64,000 nucleotides of DNA, from assembly GCA_023387695.1 (NCBI GenBank), contig JAEWHT010000452.1, forward strand, positions 14,879-78,878. Reading direction: 5' to 3'. Below, one piece after another: positions 25,553-34,686 of this stretch. The stretch's first letter is position 1, and each line of letters begins with the position of its first letter. Both the position numbers and the translations under genes were made by a program. The stretch comes from Pseudomonadota bacterium. Lineage in GTDB: Bacteria; Pseudomonadota; Alphaproteobacteria; Rhizobiales; Xanthobacteraceae. The notes below the pieces were generated by a model. It had not been told where the DNA came from. It saw nothing but the letters and a program-made list of their open reading frames with translations, and did no database searches.

Positions 25553-26284
25553 ATGGCAGACCGCCTCAAAGGAAAGCGCGCCGTCATCACGGCTGCAGCG
25601 GCAGGCATCGGGCGCGCATGCGCGCTCGCATTCGCGCGTGAAGGCGCAACCGTCATCGCCACCGACATCAACGAAGCCGGCATCGCTGATCTGACCAAGC
25701 AAGGCATCGCCGAGGTCGCCAAGCTCGACGTCCGCAACACCGCCGACGTCAACGCTTTTGCAAAGCGCATCGGCAAGATCGACATCCTGCTCAACGCGGC
25801 CGGCTTCGTGCACCACGGCACCATCCTGGAATGCTCGGAAGAGGATTTCGATTTCTCGTTCGACCTCAACGTCAAGTCGATGCACCGGACCATCAAGGCG
25901 TTCCTGCCCGACATGCTCGCGGGCGGCGGCGGCAGCATCGTCAACATCTCGTCCTGCGCGGCGCTGCGGCCGCCGGCGAACCGCTACGTCTACAGCTCGT
26001 CGAAGGCCGCCGTGTCGCTGCTGACCCGCGCAGTCGCGCTCGACTTCATCACCAAGGGCATCCGCTGCAACTCGATCTGCCCGGGCACCGTCGAGACTCC
26101 CTCGATGCTCGATCGCGCGGCCGCGCAAGGCCCCCAGGGCAAGGAGATGTTCATCTCGCGCCAGAAAATGGGCCGGCTTGGCACCGCCGACGAAATCGCC
26201 AACATGGCGATCTATCTCGGCAGCGACGAGAGCGCCTTCACCACCGGCGTCGACCTCGTCGTCGACGGCGGCTACATGCTCTGA
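25553..26284 (+). CDS. SDR-family dehydrogenase 1
   Basis: This encodes 243 residues. The cofactor loop is ITAAAAGIGRA (first Gly of TGxxxGIG replaced by Ala), followed by LNAAGFVHHG and the catalytic Ser/Tyr/Lys in NISSCAAL...YVYSSSKAA. Asp after ATVIATD favours NAD+. The C-terminal DLVVDGGYML is standard. The type resembles 2-keto-3-deoxy-L-fuconate and hydroxybutyrate dehydrogenases. It may oxidise a sugar or a deoxy-keto acid. GAGGAG precedes the ATG. It is followed 17 bp later by a second SDR. Confidence 0.88.
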   Translation: MADRLKGKRAVITAAAAGIGRACALAFAREGATVIATDINEAGIADLTKQGIAEVAKLDVRNTADVNAFAKRIGKIDILLNAAGFVHHGTILECSEEDFDFSFDLNVKSMHRTIKAFLPDMLAGGGGSIVNISSCAALRPPANRYVYSSSKAAVSLLTRAVALDFITKGIRCNSICPGTVETPSMLDRAAAQGPQGKEMFISRQKMGRLGTADEIANMAIYLGSDESAFTTGVDLVVDGGYML

Positions 26285-26301
26285 CGCCAAAGGCCTCCAG
26301 C

Positions 26302-27048
26302 ATGAACAAGATCGATCTCAACGACCGCGTCGCCATCGTCACCGGCGGCGCGCAGGGCTTTGGCCGCGCCATCACCGAGCGCTTTGTCGCCTCCGGCGCC
26401 AAGGTCGCGATCTGGGACTTCGATGCGGCCCTGGCCGAGAAGACCGCGAAGGAGATCGGCGACAAGGTTCGCGTCTTCAAGGTCGACGTCACCGACACCG
26501 CAGGCGTCGAGCAGGCGCGCGATGCGACGCTGGCCGCCTTCGGCAAGATCGACATCCTCGTCAACAATGCCGGCATCGCCGGCGTCAACAAGCCGGTCTG
26601 GGAGACCGATCTCGAGGAATGGCGCAAGGTGCTGCGCATCAACCTCGACGGCCCCTTCATCGTCTGCAAGGCGATCGTGCCGGTGATGCTGAAGCAGAAA
26701 TACGGGCGGATCGTGAACATCGCCTCGATCGCCGGCAAGGAAGGCAATCCGAACGCCTCGCACTATTCGGCGTCGAAGGCCGGTCTGATCGCGCTGACGA
26801 AGTCGCTCGGCAAGGAGCTCGCCGCCCATGACATCCTCGTCAATGCGGTGACACCGGCGGCGGCGAAGACCGCGATCTTCGACCAGATGACGCAGCAACA
26901 CATCGACTTCATGCTGTCGAAGATTCCCAAGGCGCGGTTCGTGCTGGTGGAAGAGCTGGCCGCGATGGCCGCCTGGCTTGCATCCGAAGATTGTGCCTTC
27001 TCCACCGGCGCGGTCTTTGATATTTCCGGAGGCCGGGCGACCTACTGA
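26302..27048 (+). CDS. SDR-family dehydrogenase 2
   Basis: This encodes 248 residues. It has TGGAQGFGRA, LVNNAGIAG, NIASIAGKEGNPNASHYSASKAG (Ser-Tyr-Lys catalytic set) and SGGRATY at the end. Asp in AIWDFD indicates NAD+. The Gly-Asn-Pro-Asn insertion is found in sugar and 3-oxoacyl-type SDRs. It is likely the sugar dehydrogenase that starts the pathway, oxidising an aldose to a lactone. A longer frame beginning at 25831 is a shadow of the first SDR. Confidence 0.87.
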   Translation: MNKIDLNDRVAIVTGGAQGFGRAITERFVASGAKVAIWDFDAALAEKTAKEIGDKVRVFKVDVTDTAGVEQARDATLAAFGKIDILVNNAGIAGVNKPVWETDLEEWRKVLRINLDGPFIVCKAIVPVMLKQKYGRIVNIASIAGKEGNPNASHYSASKAGLIALTKSLGKELAAHDILVNAVTPAAAKTAIFDQMTQQHIDFMLSKIPKARFVLVEELAAMAAWLASEDCAFSTGAVFDISGGRATY

Positions 27049-27077
27049 GGCGTGAGGTCCGCCCGAGGAGGCGGACC

Positions 27078-28235
27078 ATGACCCTTGGACGTCGTGATTT
27101 TGTGAAGCTTGCCGCCGGCACGGCCGCGCTGCCTTCGCTGACGCATGGTGCGCTCGCGCAGCTCGCACCGAACCCGCCGAGCATCAGGATGCCCTCGCCC
27201 GCCGAACGCAAGGCGATGGGCCTGCTCGCACTGACCTTCATGGACAAATATGAGGTGCCGGCGCTTTCCTTTGCGATTGGCTACGCCGGTGCGATCGTCC
27301 ATCAGGCCGCTTTTGGCGTTGCCGACCACGAGCGGAACGAAGCTGCGACACCGCAACATCTGTTTCGTATCGCCAGCGTCAGCAAGATGATCACCTCGGT
27401 TACGCTATTCCGGCTGATCGAGGAGAACCGGGTGAAGCTGACAGACCGCGTATTCGGCCCCGGCGCGTTGCTCGGCACCGATTACGGCGCACCGCCCTAC
27501 TCGTCCGGCATCGACCAGATCACGCTCGAGCATCTCCTGACCCACACCGGCGGCGGCTGGAGCAACGACAATCGCGATCCCATGTTCACGCATCCGCACA
27601 TGGACCACGCGCAGCTGATCAGTTGGACACTGGCCAACCGGCCGCTGGACCGCCCGCCGGGCCAGCACTACGCCTACTCCAATTTCGGCTATTGCGTGCT
27701 CGGTCGCGTCATCGAGAAGCTTACCGGGCAGCGGTACGCCGAACACGTCCGCACCGAAGTGCTCGGCCGTTGCGCCGTCACAGATATGACGATTGCCGGC
27801 AACACCCGCGATCAGCGTCAGCCTGGCGAAGTCGCCTATTACAGCAAAGGCGAAAGCCCCTACGATATGAATGTCAGGCGGATGGACTCGCACGGCGGCT
27901 GGATCGCGACGCCGACTGACCTCGTGCAATTCCTGATGCATGTCGACGGCTACGCGCGCCCGGCAAACATTCTGCGACCGCGCACTATCGAGGTCATGAC
28001 ATCAGCGCCGAGTTACAGCCCGGATTACGCCAAGGGATTCTCTATCAACAAGTTCGACAATTGGTGGCATAATGGCAGCCTGCCCGGCACCAGCACTATT
28101 GCCGTCAGAACCCATGGCGGCTTCTGCTGGGCCGCCTTCACCAACACCAGGCGACCGAATACGAACATGGATGGCGAACTCGATCAGCTCAATTGGACCA
28201 TGGCGCGCCAGGTCAGCGAATGGCGGGTGGCCTGA
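27078..28235 (+). CDS. Tat-exported serine hydrolase, beta-lactamase (class C) family
   Basis: This encodes 385 residues. The N-terminus LGRRDFVKLAAGTAALP is a textbook twin-arginine signal. The catalytic SxxK is in RIASVSKMITS, YxN in HYAYSNFGYC, and the third box is HNGSLPG. It is therefore a periplasmic esterase, lactonase, peptidase or beta-lactamase-like enzyme. The sugar cluster has no other lactonase, so a sugar-lactone hydrolase role is possible but unproved. GAGGAGG precedes the ATG, 29 bp after the SDR. Confidence 0.85.
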   Translation: MTLGRRDFVKLAAGTAALPSLTHGALAQLAPNPPSIRMPSPAERKAMGLLALTFMDKYEVPALSFAIGYAGAIVHQAAFGVADHERNEAATPQHLFRIASVSKMITSVTLFRLIEENRVKLTDRVFGPGALLGTDYGAPPYSSGIDQITLEHLLTHTGGGWSNDNRDPMFTHPHMDHAQLISWTLANRPLDRPPGQHYAYSNFGYCVLGRVIEKLTGQRYAEHVRTEVLGRCAVTDMTIAGNTRDQRQPGEVAYYSKGESPYDMNVRRMDSHGGWIATPTDLVQFLMHVDGYARPANILRPRTIEVMTSAPSYSPDYAKGFSINKFDNWWHNGSLPGTSTIAVRTHGGFCWAAFTNTRRPNTNMDGELDQLNWTMARQVSEWRVA

Positions 28236-28238
28236 GCC

Positions 28239-28631
28239 ATGATCCGTGAAGGTGGATGCCTCTGCGGCGCGGTGCGGTTCAAGGCGGAAGGTGAGCCGCT
28301 GAACGTGCGCGTCTGTCACTGCCGCCTCTGTCAGAAGGCGATGGGCTCGCCCTACTTCGCCCGCGCCCAGTTCGACCAGAAGTCGCTGTCCGTCGAGGGT
28401 GACACCGGCCGCTATGCATCGTCGGAAAACATCGACCGTGTGTTCTGCAAGACTTGCGGCACGCGGCTGTTCGCGTGGCGGCGCAACGGCACGCTGGCCG
28501 GCGTGGCGCTCGCGACCTTCGACGACCGCAACGCCTTCGCGCCGACCGAGCACATCTGGGTCTCGGAGAAGCTCGCCTGGGTGAAGGTCGAAGATGGCGT
28601 CAAGCAATATGAGACGACGCTCCCGGTCTGA
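28239..28631 (+). CDS. GFA (Gfa-like) zinc protein
   Basis: This encodes 130 residues. The metal-binding pattern is complete: CLCGAVRF, CHCRLCQKAMGS and FCKTCGTRLF. This is the glutathione-dependent formaldehyde-activating enzyme family, whose members bind two Zn ions. Most are of unknown substrate. It starts 3 bp after the serine hydrolase stop and closes the plus-strand run. Confidence 0.88.
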   Translation: MIREGGCLCGAVRFKAEGEPLNVRVCHCRLCQKAMGSPYFARAQFDQKSLSVEGDTGRYASSENIDRVFCKTCGTRLFAWRRNGTLAGVALATFDDRNAFAPTEHIWVSEKLAWVKVEDGVKQYETTLPV

Positions 28632-28633
28632 GA

Positions 28634-29545
28634 TCAGGGCTGGTTGGAAACGGTGATGCTGGCAGCCTGGACGCGCCGCCCCGTTGTCGTCGCCAACCAG
28701 ATCCCTCCAAACACCGCGACGATGCCAGCCGCAAGATTCCAGCGAAGCGGCTCGTTCAGCAACCAAGCGCCGACCAGCGAAGCCGTGATTGGATTGACCG
28801 TCACCGAGATCGCCACGCGCGTCGGCGTCGTCCGCTCCAACGCGAAGGCCCAGAGATAGAAGGTCAGCGCCGCGCCGAAGGCGCCGAGATAGAGCGCGGC
28901 CAGCCATTGCGGCATGCCGAAACCGCCGACTGGCGCGAAGCTGCCGCGAACGCAGGACAGCAGGATCAGGCAGACAGCGCCCGCCGCCATGCTCATGGTC
29001 GTGAAGGCGATCGGGCTGGAGCGCCGGATCAGCGGCTTCGACCAGATGCCGTACAGTGCCATGCACAGCGCAGCCGCCATCATCAGGAGATCGCCGCGCC
29101 AGGCGCCTGACGGCGCCGAGCTCAGGTCGGTGAGGAGCGCGACCGCAACGCCAAGCGTCGCTATCAATACACCGATCGATTTGCGCCAGGTCAGGGCTTC
29201 ACTGCCGAGCGCAGCGCCGATCACCAGCGTCAGCAGCGGCAAGGTCGACAGCGCCAGCGCCCCACGCGCGGCTGTCGTGAAGATCAGCGATGCGTTGAAC
29301 AGGATCGGGAACAGCGCAAAGAACAGGATGCCGAGCCCGATTGTCGCAGCCCAATCGTCCCGCTCCGGCCAGCGATCGCCGCGCAGCGAAGTCAGCGGCA
29401 GCAGCAGGAGAAAGCCGATGCCAAAACGGAACGAGCCGATCGCCAGCGGATCGATGCTGCTGACGAGATAGCGCGTGGCGCCGATCGAGGTGCCGCCCAG
29501 CGCGCTCGACAGCACGGCAGCCAAAACGCCAAAAATCTCGTCCAC
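28634..29545 (-). CDS. EamA/DMT-family transporter
   Basis: This encodes 303 residues with ten predicted transmembrane helices in two EamA repeats. The second repeat includes TPTRVAISVTVNPITASLVGAWLLNEPL. The start codon is GTG, with AGGAGGACGT immediately upstream. It is an inner-membrane metabolite exporter. It is divergent from a LysR regulator, the usual arrangement for such exporters. Confidence 0.88.
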   Translation of the reverse strand: MDEIFGVLAAVLSSALGGTSIGATRYLVSSIDPLAIGSFRFGIGFLLLLPLTSLRGDRWPERDDWAATIGLGILFFALFPILFNASLIFTTAARGALALSTLPLLTLVIGAALGSEALTWRKSIGVLIATLGVAVALLTDLSSAPSGAWRGDLLMMAAALCMALYGIWSKPLIRRSSPIAFTTMSMAAGAVCLILLSCVRGSFAPVGGFGMPQWLAALYLGAFGAALTFYLWAFALERTTPTRVAISVTVNPITASLVGAWLLNEPLRWNLAAGIVAVFGGIWLATTTGRRVQAASITVSNQP

Positions 29546-29560
29546 ACGTCCTCCTGTCGC

Positions 29561-29579
29561 ATGCTCTCACGGACAGCAT
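29561..29579. promoter_or_regulatory. Candidate LysR operator
   Basis: ATGCT-N9-AGCAT is a perfect inverted repeat within the 88-bp region between the EamA exporter and lysR. It fits the loose T-N11-A rule for LysR boxes. A further ATGCT occurs at 29616-29620. Confidence 0.4.
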
Positions 29580-29636
29580 ACGGGCCGCGCTGAAACTGGG
29601 AATGGAATTTCCGTCATGCTGGGATAACGTCTGGTG

Positions 29637-30503
29637 ATGACAGCGCCCGATCTCGATCCCGATCTGCTCAAGGCCTTTCTCGCCGTCGCCGAGCATCGCT
29701 CGTTCACGCGCGCAGCCGATCAGCTCAACCGGACCCAGTCGGCGGTCAGCGTGCAGATCAGGCGCCTCGAAGAACGGCTCGGCACAAAACTGTTTCAGCG
29801 TCACCGGACCGGCGTGGTACCGACCGCCGCCGGCGACGAGTTGCGCGCCTACGCGCAGCGTATCCTCGCGCTCCATGCAGAAGCGGTCAGCGCGCTACGT
29901 GCGCGCAAGCCGGAGGCCGTCATCCGTCTCGGCGTGATGGACGATTACGGGACGATCGTCGTTCCGCCTCTGCTGGCAAGCTTCGCCAAAGAGCATCCGT
30001 CCGTGCGGGTCGAGATCGAGACCGGCCTCACCGCGACGATGCCAGCTCGGCTCGGCGAGGCCTATGACCTCGTAATCGCGATGCATCCGCAAGGACACGG
30101 CGATGGCGAATTGTTGCGGCGCGAACAGGCGGTGTGGGCGACTGCCGTTTCCAGTCGCGCCACCGCGGAAGACATCCTGTCCGTCGCGCTCTATCCGAGA
30201 GGCTGCCTCTTTCGCCAATGGGCGGCAGAAGCGCTGGATCGCGCCGGTCGGCGGTGGCGGCTGGCCTTTGTCAGCCGGACGCTGGCGGCCGTGGAAGCGA
30301 TCGCGGCGGAGGGCCTTGCGGTCACCGTCGTGAAGGCCGGTATCCTGCCGCCTCGCCTGCGCTTGCTCGACGGGCGTGACGGCCTGCCGTCGCTGCCCAT
30401 GGCTGACATTCGTCTCCACCGCGCACGCAACCTCTCACGCCCGGCGGCACTGCTCGCCGATCATTTGCGGCGTGGCATTTCGGAACCAGCCACCCTATGT
30501 TGA
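29637..30503 (+). CDS. LysR-family transcriptional regulator
   Basis: This encodes 288 residues. The helix-turn-helix is DLLKAFLAVAEHRSFTRAADQLNRTQSAVSVQIRRLEERLG, followed by a shortened effector domain (VIRLGVMDDYGTIVVPPLLASFAKEHPSVRVEIE). The start is the ATG at 29637 or the GTG at 29634. It probably regulates the divergent exporter. Confidence 0.9.
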   Translation: MTAPDLDPDLLKAFLAVAEHRSFTRAADQLNRTQSAVSVQIRRLEERLGTKLFQRHRTGVVPTAAGDELRAYAQRILALHAEAVSALRARKPEAVIRLGVMDDYGTIVVPPLLASFAKEHPSVRVEIETGLTATMPARLGEAYDLVIAMHPQGHGDGELLRREQAVWATAVSSRATAEDILSVALYPRGCLFRQWAAEALDRAGRRWRLAFVSRTLAAVEAIAAEGLAVTVVKAGILPPRLRLLDGRDGLPSLPMADIRLHRARNLSRPAALLADHLRRGISEPATLC

Positions 30504-30571
30504 GCTGAAGCGTTGCTGCACCGCCGGTTGGTCGTCTGCAAGGCGACAGGCAAGACCGGGACACAGGTGAC

Positions 30572-31252
30572 GTGAATATTTCCCTCTATGATCTATCGGT
30601 GTGGGTGCTGCCACTGGTGCTCGCCATCACCTTTCATGAAGCCGCGCACGGCTTCGTCGCGCACCGGCTCGGCGACGACACCGCCTGGCAGCTCGGACGC
30701 GTCAGCTTCAATCCGCTCCGCCATATCGACCCCTTCGGCACCCTGATCCTGCCGGCAATGCTGCTGTTTGCGCATTCGCCGTTCCTGTTCGGCTATGCCA
30801 AGCCGGTGCCGGTGAATTTCCGCAAGCTCAACAACCCGAAGCTGGACATGGTCTGGGTGGCCATCGCCGGTCCCATCACCAACATCCTGTTGGCGCTCGT
30901 GGCCGGCCTCGGCCTCCACGCCCTGCCTTTGGCGCCCGCCGGGTCGGCGCAATGGATCTTCGACAACCTCAAGAACGCACTGCTGATCAACGCCGTGCTG
31001 GCGGTCTTCAACATGATGCCGATCCCGCCGCTCGACGGCGGGCGGGTCGCGGTCGGGCTGCTCCCCCGGCCGCTCGCCCTGCCCCTGTCGCGGCTCGAGC
31101 CGTTCGGCATGCTGATCCTGATCGCGCTGCTGATTTTGCTGCCGCTGGCGGGTTCCCAAATCGGTCTAAATCTTGATGTTATTTCAGCAATACTGCGAAC
31201 GTTGACCGGTTATGTGATTCAAGCTGTTCTCTTAGTGACCGGCAATGCGTAG
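30572..31252 (+). CDS. Site-2 protease family (M50) membrane metalloprotease
   Basis: This encodes 226 residues with about five membrane helices. The zinc motif is His22-Glu-x-x-His26 (HEAAH) in the first helix, and the third ligand Asp is in NMMPIPPLDGGRV. This is the compact YdiL/Rip-like subgroup without PDZ domains, which cleaves transmembrane substrates. The start codon is GTG with AGGTGA nearby. A tail-anchored protein gene follows with no gap. Confidence 0.9.
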   Translation: MNISLYDLSVWVLPLVLAITFHEAAHGFVAHRLGDDTAWQLGRVSFNPLRHIDPFGTLILPAMLLFAHSPFLFGYAKPVPVNFRKLNNPKLDMVWVAIAGPITNILLALVAGLGLHALPLAPAGSAQWIFDNLKNALLINAVLAVFNMMPIPPLDGGRVAVGLLPRPLALPLSRLEPFGMLILIALLILLPLAGSQIGLNLDVISAILRTLTGYVIQAVLLVTGNA

Positions 31253-31771
31253 TTGAAGACATTCCCCCTTCAAGACATTGCACTTGAAGATCCTGCACTT
31301 GAAGACAAAGCCGAAGGGCTAGAGGCCAACTTGGTCAAAGCTGCCGATATGCTGATCGCGCGACGCGCCGACACCCGTGCCCGCGCCGATTTCGCCACCT
31401 GGAAGATGATGGCCAAGCTGAATGGGTTGTCGGCGCTGCCGACAGACGCGCAGGGCTTCCTCGATGGCTACAAGAAGCTGCAGGAGCGGGTGAGCGAGCC
31501 CGAAGCGGCAGAGGCGACGATCGCCGAAGTCTACAAATCCTATTACCTAGAGATGGGCGGCACCGGGAACCCACCCGACGTGCGGACGCGCGCGGCAGAG
31601 CCGGTGGCCGACAATGTTACCGCCTTCAGGCGCCCCGCCCCCAAGCCGAAGAACGCCGGCACGTTCGGTGCGACCATGTTCGGTGGCACCCACAAGCGCC
31701 CACTGCCGGTGGCGCTGATCTTCGCCTGCTTGGTCGTGGTCTATGTCTCGATCAAGTACTACTGGCGCTGA
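31253..31771 (+). CDS. C-terminally anchored hypothetical protein
   Basis: This encodes up to 172 residues. The frame begins at a TTG directly after the protease TAG; an ATG at 31349 (MLIARRADTR) is an alternative. The N-terminal segment repeats Ala-Leu-Glu-Asp. The middle is soluble and helical. A single hydrophobic segment lies at the very C-terminus (LPVALIFACLVVVYVSIKYYW), giving a tail-anchored topology. I do not recognise the family. Its position suggests a partner or substrate of the M50 protease. Its stop overlaps the convergent tonB gene by 13 bp. Confidence 0.65.
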   Translation: MKTFPLQDIALEDPALEDKAEGLEANLVKAADMLIARRADTRARADFATWKMMAKLNGLSALPTDAQGFLDGYKKLQERVSEPEAAEATIAEVYKSYYLEMGGTGNPPDVRTRAAEPVADNVTAFRRPAPKPKNAGTFGATMFGGTHKRPLPVALIFACLVVVYVSIKYYWR

Positions 31772-32586
31772 GCCGTCTTCTTCTTTTTCTTGTCGTCCGG
31801 CGGCTTGAAGACGATCTCGACGGTGCGCTCGAACCGATCGTCGGTCAGCTCCACGGGCGGTATCGGAAACGGATCGGACTTGCGGACCATCGCGACCGCC
31901 GCCGCGTCGTAAGCCGCATCGCCCGATGACTCGACGACGTCGACCGAGAGCACGTTGCCCCGTCGGTTGAGCGCGAAGCTGACCTTGGCCGTCTGGTTAT
32001 TAGGCTGCTTGCCTTCAGGATTGACCTTGTGAGCCGAAAGGTGGGCGCTGACCTTGCGGTTCCAGTCGCCCGTGATCTTGAGGATGTCCTTGCCGATCCC
32101 CAGCACCGGCGCCAGAGCCTTCTCGGCCTCGCGCGTGGCGTCTTCGAAGGTTTGCCGCTCCATGGCGACCTGCTTCTGCTGGGCCTCCATGGCAGGAGTT
32201 TCGACAGCGGCGACCTTCGGATCGTCGTCCTGCTCCTTCTTCGCCTTGTTTTCAGAGACGAGGCGATCGGCATCCTCGACCTGCTGCGGGCGATCCTGGG
32301 GAAGTTCTGTATCCTTCGTCTCGGCCTTTTGCTGCGGAAGCTCCGGCCGCTCCTCCTGCTCCTCAGAATCCGTTGGCCCAGGGGCCTTGTCAGCCTCCTG
32401 AACCGGCGGTGAAGCCATCTCGACTGAGAACTCTGCCCCCGCGGCGCCCAATCCTTCGCCGCTGTCATCGGCCCGCAGGTTGGCGAGCGCGAGCGCAGCC
32501 CCTCCCAAATGCAGGGCGAGCGCCGCTATCGCGGCCAAAATCCATAGCCTGCGGGATGATCTGGGTTCGAGCTCAACGTCCGACAT
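31759..32586 (-). CDS. tonB: Energy transducer TonB
   Basis: This encodes 275 residues. It has an N-terminal membrane helix (LWILAAIAALALHLGGAALAL), a long Pro/Glu/Lys/Gln-rich spacer that crosses the periplasm, and a C-terminal TonB domain (SFALNRRGNVLSVDVVESSG...DPFPIPPVELTDD). It ends in a Lys-rich tail. It conveys proton-motive energy to outer-membrane receptors. It is last in the receptor-piuC-exbB-exbD-tonB operon, 8 bp after exbD. Confidence 0.92.
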   Translation of the reverse strand: MSDVELEPRSSRRLWILAAIAALALHLGGAALALANLRADDSGEGLGAAGAEFSVEMASPPVQEADKAPGPTDSEEQEERPELPQQKAETKDTELPQDRPQQVEDADRLVSENKAKKEQDDDPKVAAVETPAMEAQQKQVAMERQTFEDATREAEKALAPVLGIGKDILKITGDWNRKVSAHLSAHKVNPEGKQPNNQTAKVSFALNRRGNVLSVDVVESSGDAAYDAAAVAMVRKSDPFPIPPVELTDDRFERTVEIVFKPPDDKKKKKTAQRQ

Positions 32587-32594
32587 CGTGATCC

Positions 32595-33053
32595 CTAGGG
32601 CTGTGCGGCACCTGAGGCAGCCGGTGGTGCGCCAGCAGCTTCCAGCGCAACCAGCTTGATCCGCGTATAGCCACCGGAGCGCAGCAGCTCCATGAGGCCC
32701 ATCAACTCGCCGTACGGCACCGATTTATCGGCGCGCAGGAACAGGTATTTGTCCTTGCTCATGTCGGACAACCCGTCGAGGGTCGCGATCAGGTCTGCCC
32801 GGTTGACCGAGTCCTCCCCGATCGCAAGCCCCAGATCGCGCTTGATGCTGAGGTAGGTCGGCTTGTCCGGCTTCTTCTGTGGCGTCGAGCTCGACGTCGG
32901 CAAATCAATCGGCAGATCGACCGTCGAGAGCGGAGCCGCAACCATGAAGATGATCAGCAGAACCAGAATGACGTCGATGAACGGCGTGACGTTAATGTCA
33001 TGCGTTTCCGAGAAATCGTCGTCGTCATCGTTGTCGGTGAGCGAGACAGCCAT
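32595..33053 (-). CDS. exbD: Biopolymer transporter ExbD
   Basis: This encodes 152 residues. A cytoplasmic acidic N-terminus leads to the hallmark DINVTPFIDVILVLLIIFMV, where the Asp in the helix carries protons. The periplasmic domain contains KYLFLRADKSVPYGELMGLM. It works with ExbB and TonB. The gap to exbB is 3 bp. Confidence 0.94.
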   Translation of the reverse strand: MAVSLTDNDDDDDFSETHDINVTPFIDVILVLLIIFMVAAPLSTVDLPIDLPTSSSTPQKKPDKPTYLSIKRDLGLAIGEDSVNRADLIATLDGLSDMSKDKYLFLRADKSVPYGELMGLMELLRSGGYTRIKLVALEAAGAPPAASGAAQP

Positions 33054-33056
33054 GGT

Positions 33057-33980
33057 TCACTCCGCCGCGCGCGTATGCACACTGCCGTGGCTGCGATCGA
33101 GATCGCGCGACAGCAGCCGCGCCGCGGCACCCGAGGCACGGCTGACGAGTTCGAGATAGCCCTTCGTTACGCGCGAGAAGTAATTGTAGATGATGACCGC
33201 CGGGATTGCGGCGACGAGGCCGATCGCGGTTGCGAGCAGCGCCTCTGCGATGCCGGGGGCGACAACGGCGAGGTTCGTGGTCTGCGATTTCGAGATGCCG
33301 ATGAAGCTGTTCATGATGCCCCAGACGGTGCCGAACAGGCCGACGAACGGCGATGTCGAGCCGATGGTCGCAAGGATACCCATGCCGATGCGGATGCGCC
33401 GGGCTTCCGCACGCATGATCTCCGAAAAGCTCGAGGCTGCACGTTCCTTGATGCCGGCATCGCTGGACAGGCCAGCGGACATGCGCGCTTCTCGCAACGC
33501 CGCCGCCAGGAACGACGACAGAACGCCCTGCTTGGCACCGAGTGCCATTTGCGCTTCCGCAAGCGATCGCACCTCCGCGACCTTCTTCAGCGCCGAGCGA
33601 AGTCGTGCGGATGCGACCGACAGTTCGATCGATTTGGCGATGAGCACCGTCCAGGTCACCACCGAAGCGAAGGCGAGCCCGATCATCACCCCCTTCACGA
33701 TGATGTCCGCCGACATGAACATCACCCAGGGCGACAATTCCTTCATGGCCGGCGCGATGCCAGCCACCGCTTCAGGCTTGGCTGCCACAGCGACCGAGGC
33801 CGAGGGAGCCGCAGGCGCCACCGCCGGGGGGACGGCGACCGGCGCCGGAGCGGCAGGTGCTGCGGCCGCGGGGGGCTGAGCCGGTTGGGGTTGTGTCTGG
33901 GCAGAAACAGGAGCCGCGAGCCAGGTGGCCATCAGCAGCACGGCTGCGGCGAGGCTTGCTTGGAAAGATGTGATCTTCAT
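33057..33980 (-). CDS. exbB: MotA/TolQ/ExbB proton channel, ExbB with N-terminal extension
   Basis: This encodes 307 residues. A signal-like N-terminus and an Ala/Pro/Gln-rich periplasmic extension (about residues 30-85) precede three helices. The conserved core is [19 protein letters not shown] and [20 protein letters not shown]. The extended form is typical of Pseudomonas and rhizobial ExbB. Its ATG overlaps the piuC stop by 4 bp (ATGA), indicating coupling. Confidence 0.93.
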   Translation of the reverse strand: MKITSFQASLAAAVLLMATWLAAPVSAQTQPQPAQPPAAAAPAAPAPVAVPPAVAPAAPSASVAVAAKPEAVAGIAPAMKELSPWVMFMSADIIVKGVMIGLAFASVVTWTVLIAKSIELSVASARLRSALKKVAEVRSLAEAQMALGAKQGVLSSFLAAALREARMSAGLSSDAGIKERAASSFSEIMRAEARRIRIGMGILATIGSTSPFVGLFGTVWGIMNSFIGISKSQTTNLAVVAPGIAEALLATAIGLVAAIPAVIIYNYFSRVTKGYLELVSRASGAAARLLSRDLDRSHGSVHTRAAE

Positions 33981-34666
33981 ACTTCGGCCCAGGTGCGAAT
34001 GAGGTTGTGATAGATACCCGTCAATTTGACCGTTTCGGGATCGTCACGCCCGAGCCGTGCCACCAACGCCTGAATGGCGGTGTCGAGGTCAAAGATCATG
34101 CTGCGGGCTTGATCGTCCCGTATCATGCTCTGAAGCCAGAAGAAAGACGCAACCCGCGCCCCCCGGGTCACCGGGGTGACCAGATGCAGGCTGGTCGAGG
34201 GATAGAGCACGCAGTCCCCCGCTGGCAACTTCACTTCGTGCGAACCGTAGGTGTCCTCGATCACAAGTTCGCCACCGTCGTAATCCTCTGGCTCGCTGAG
34301 GAACAGTGTGACCGAGAGATCCGTGCGGATGCGAAGGCCGGTCAGGCGGTCGCCGCGGATCGCGTTGTCGACATGCAGGCCGAAATGATGGCCGCTGTCC
34401 GCCGCATAGCGGTTAAACAGCGGCGGAAAGATCTGCAGCGGAATGGCGGCGGCCAGAAATTGCGGGTTCGCCGTCAGCGCCGAGATGATGCGGTTGCCGA
34501 GCTTGCGCGCAACCTCGCTATCCGGCGGCAACTGCTCATTGCGCTTGACCAATGCTGACTGCGCGCCCGCGGTGGAACGGCCGTCTTCCCATTCGCTGGC
34601 GTCCATGATGCGACGGAACTCCGCCACATCATCTTTGCTCAGGACGCCTTCTATACATGTCAGCAT
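33977..34666 (-). CDS. piuC: Fe(II)/2-oxoglutarate PKHD-type hydroxylase (PiuC/YbiX)
   Basis: This encodes 229 residues, matching PiuC. The double-stranded beta-helix carries the iron ligands [12 protein letters not shown] (HxD) and the distal His in [13 protein letters not shown], with the Arg that binds 2-oxoglutarate. PiuC proteins lie next to siderophore receptors and are iron-regulated; a role in modifying or releasing siderophore is suspected. It follows the receptor by 20 bp. Confidence 0.92.
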   Translation of the reverse strand: MLTCIEGVLSKDDVAEFRRIMDASEWEDGRSTAGAQSALVKRNEQLPPDSEVARKLGNRIISALTANPQFLAAAIPLQIFPPLFNRYAADSGHHFGLHVDNAIRGDRLTGLRIRTDLSVTLFLSEPEDYDGGELVIEDTYGSHEVKLPAGDCVLYPSTSLHLVTPVTRGARVASFFWLQSMIRDDQARSMIFDLDTAIQALVARLGRDDPETVKLTGIYHNLIRTWAEV

Positions 34667-34686
34667 GGCACCTCGTTATATCTCCA

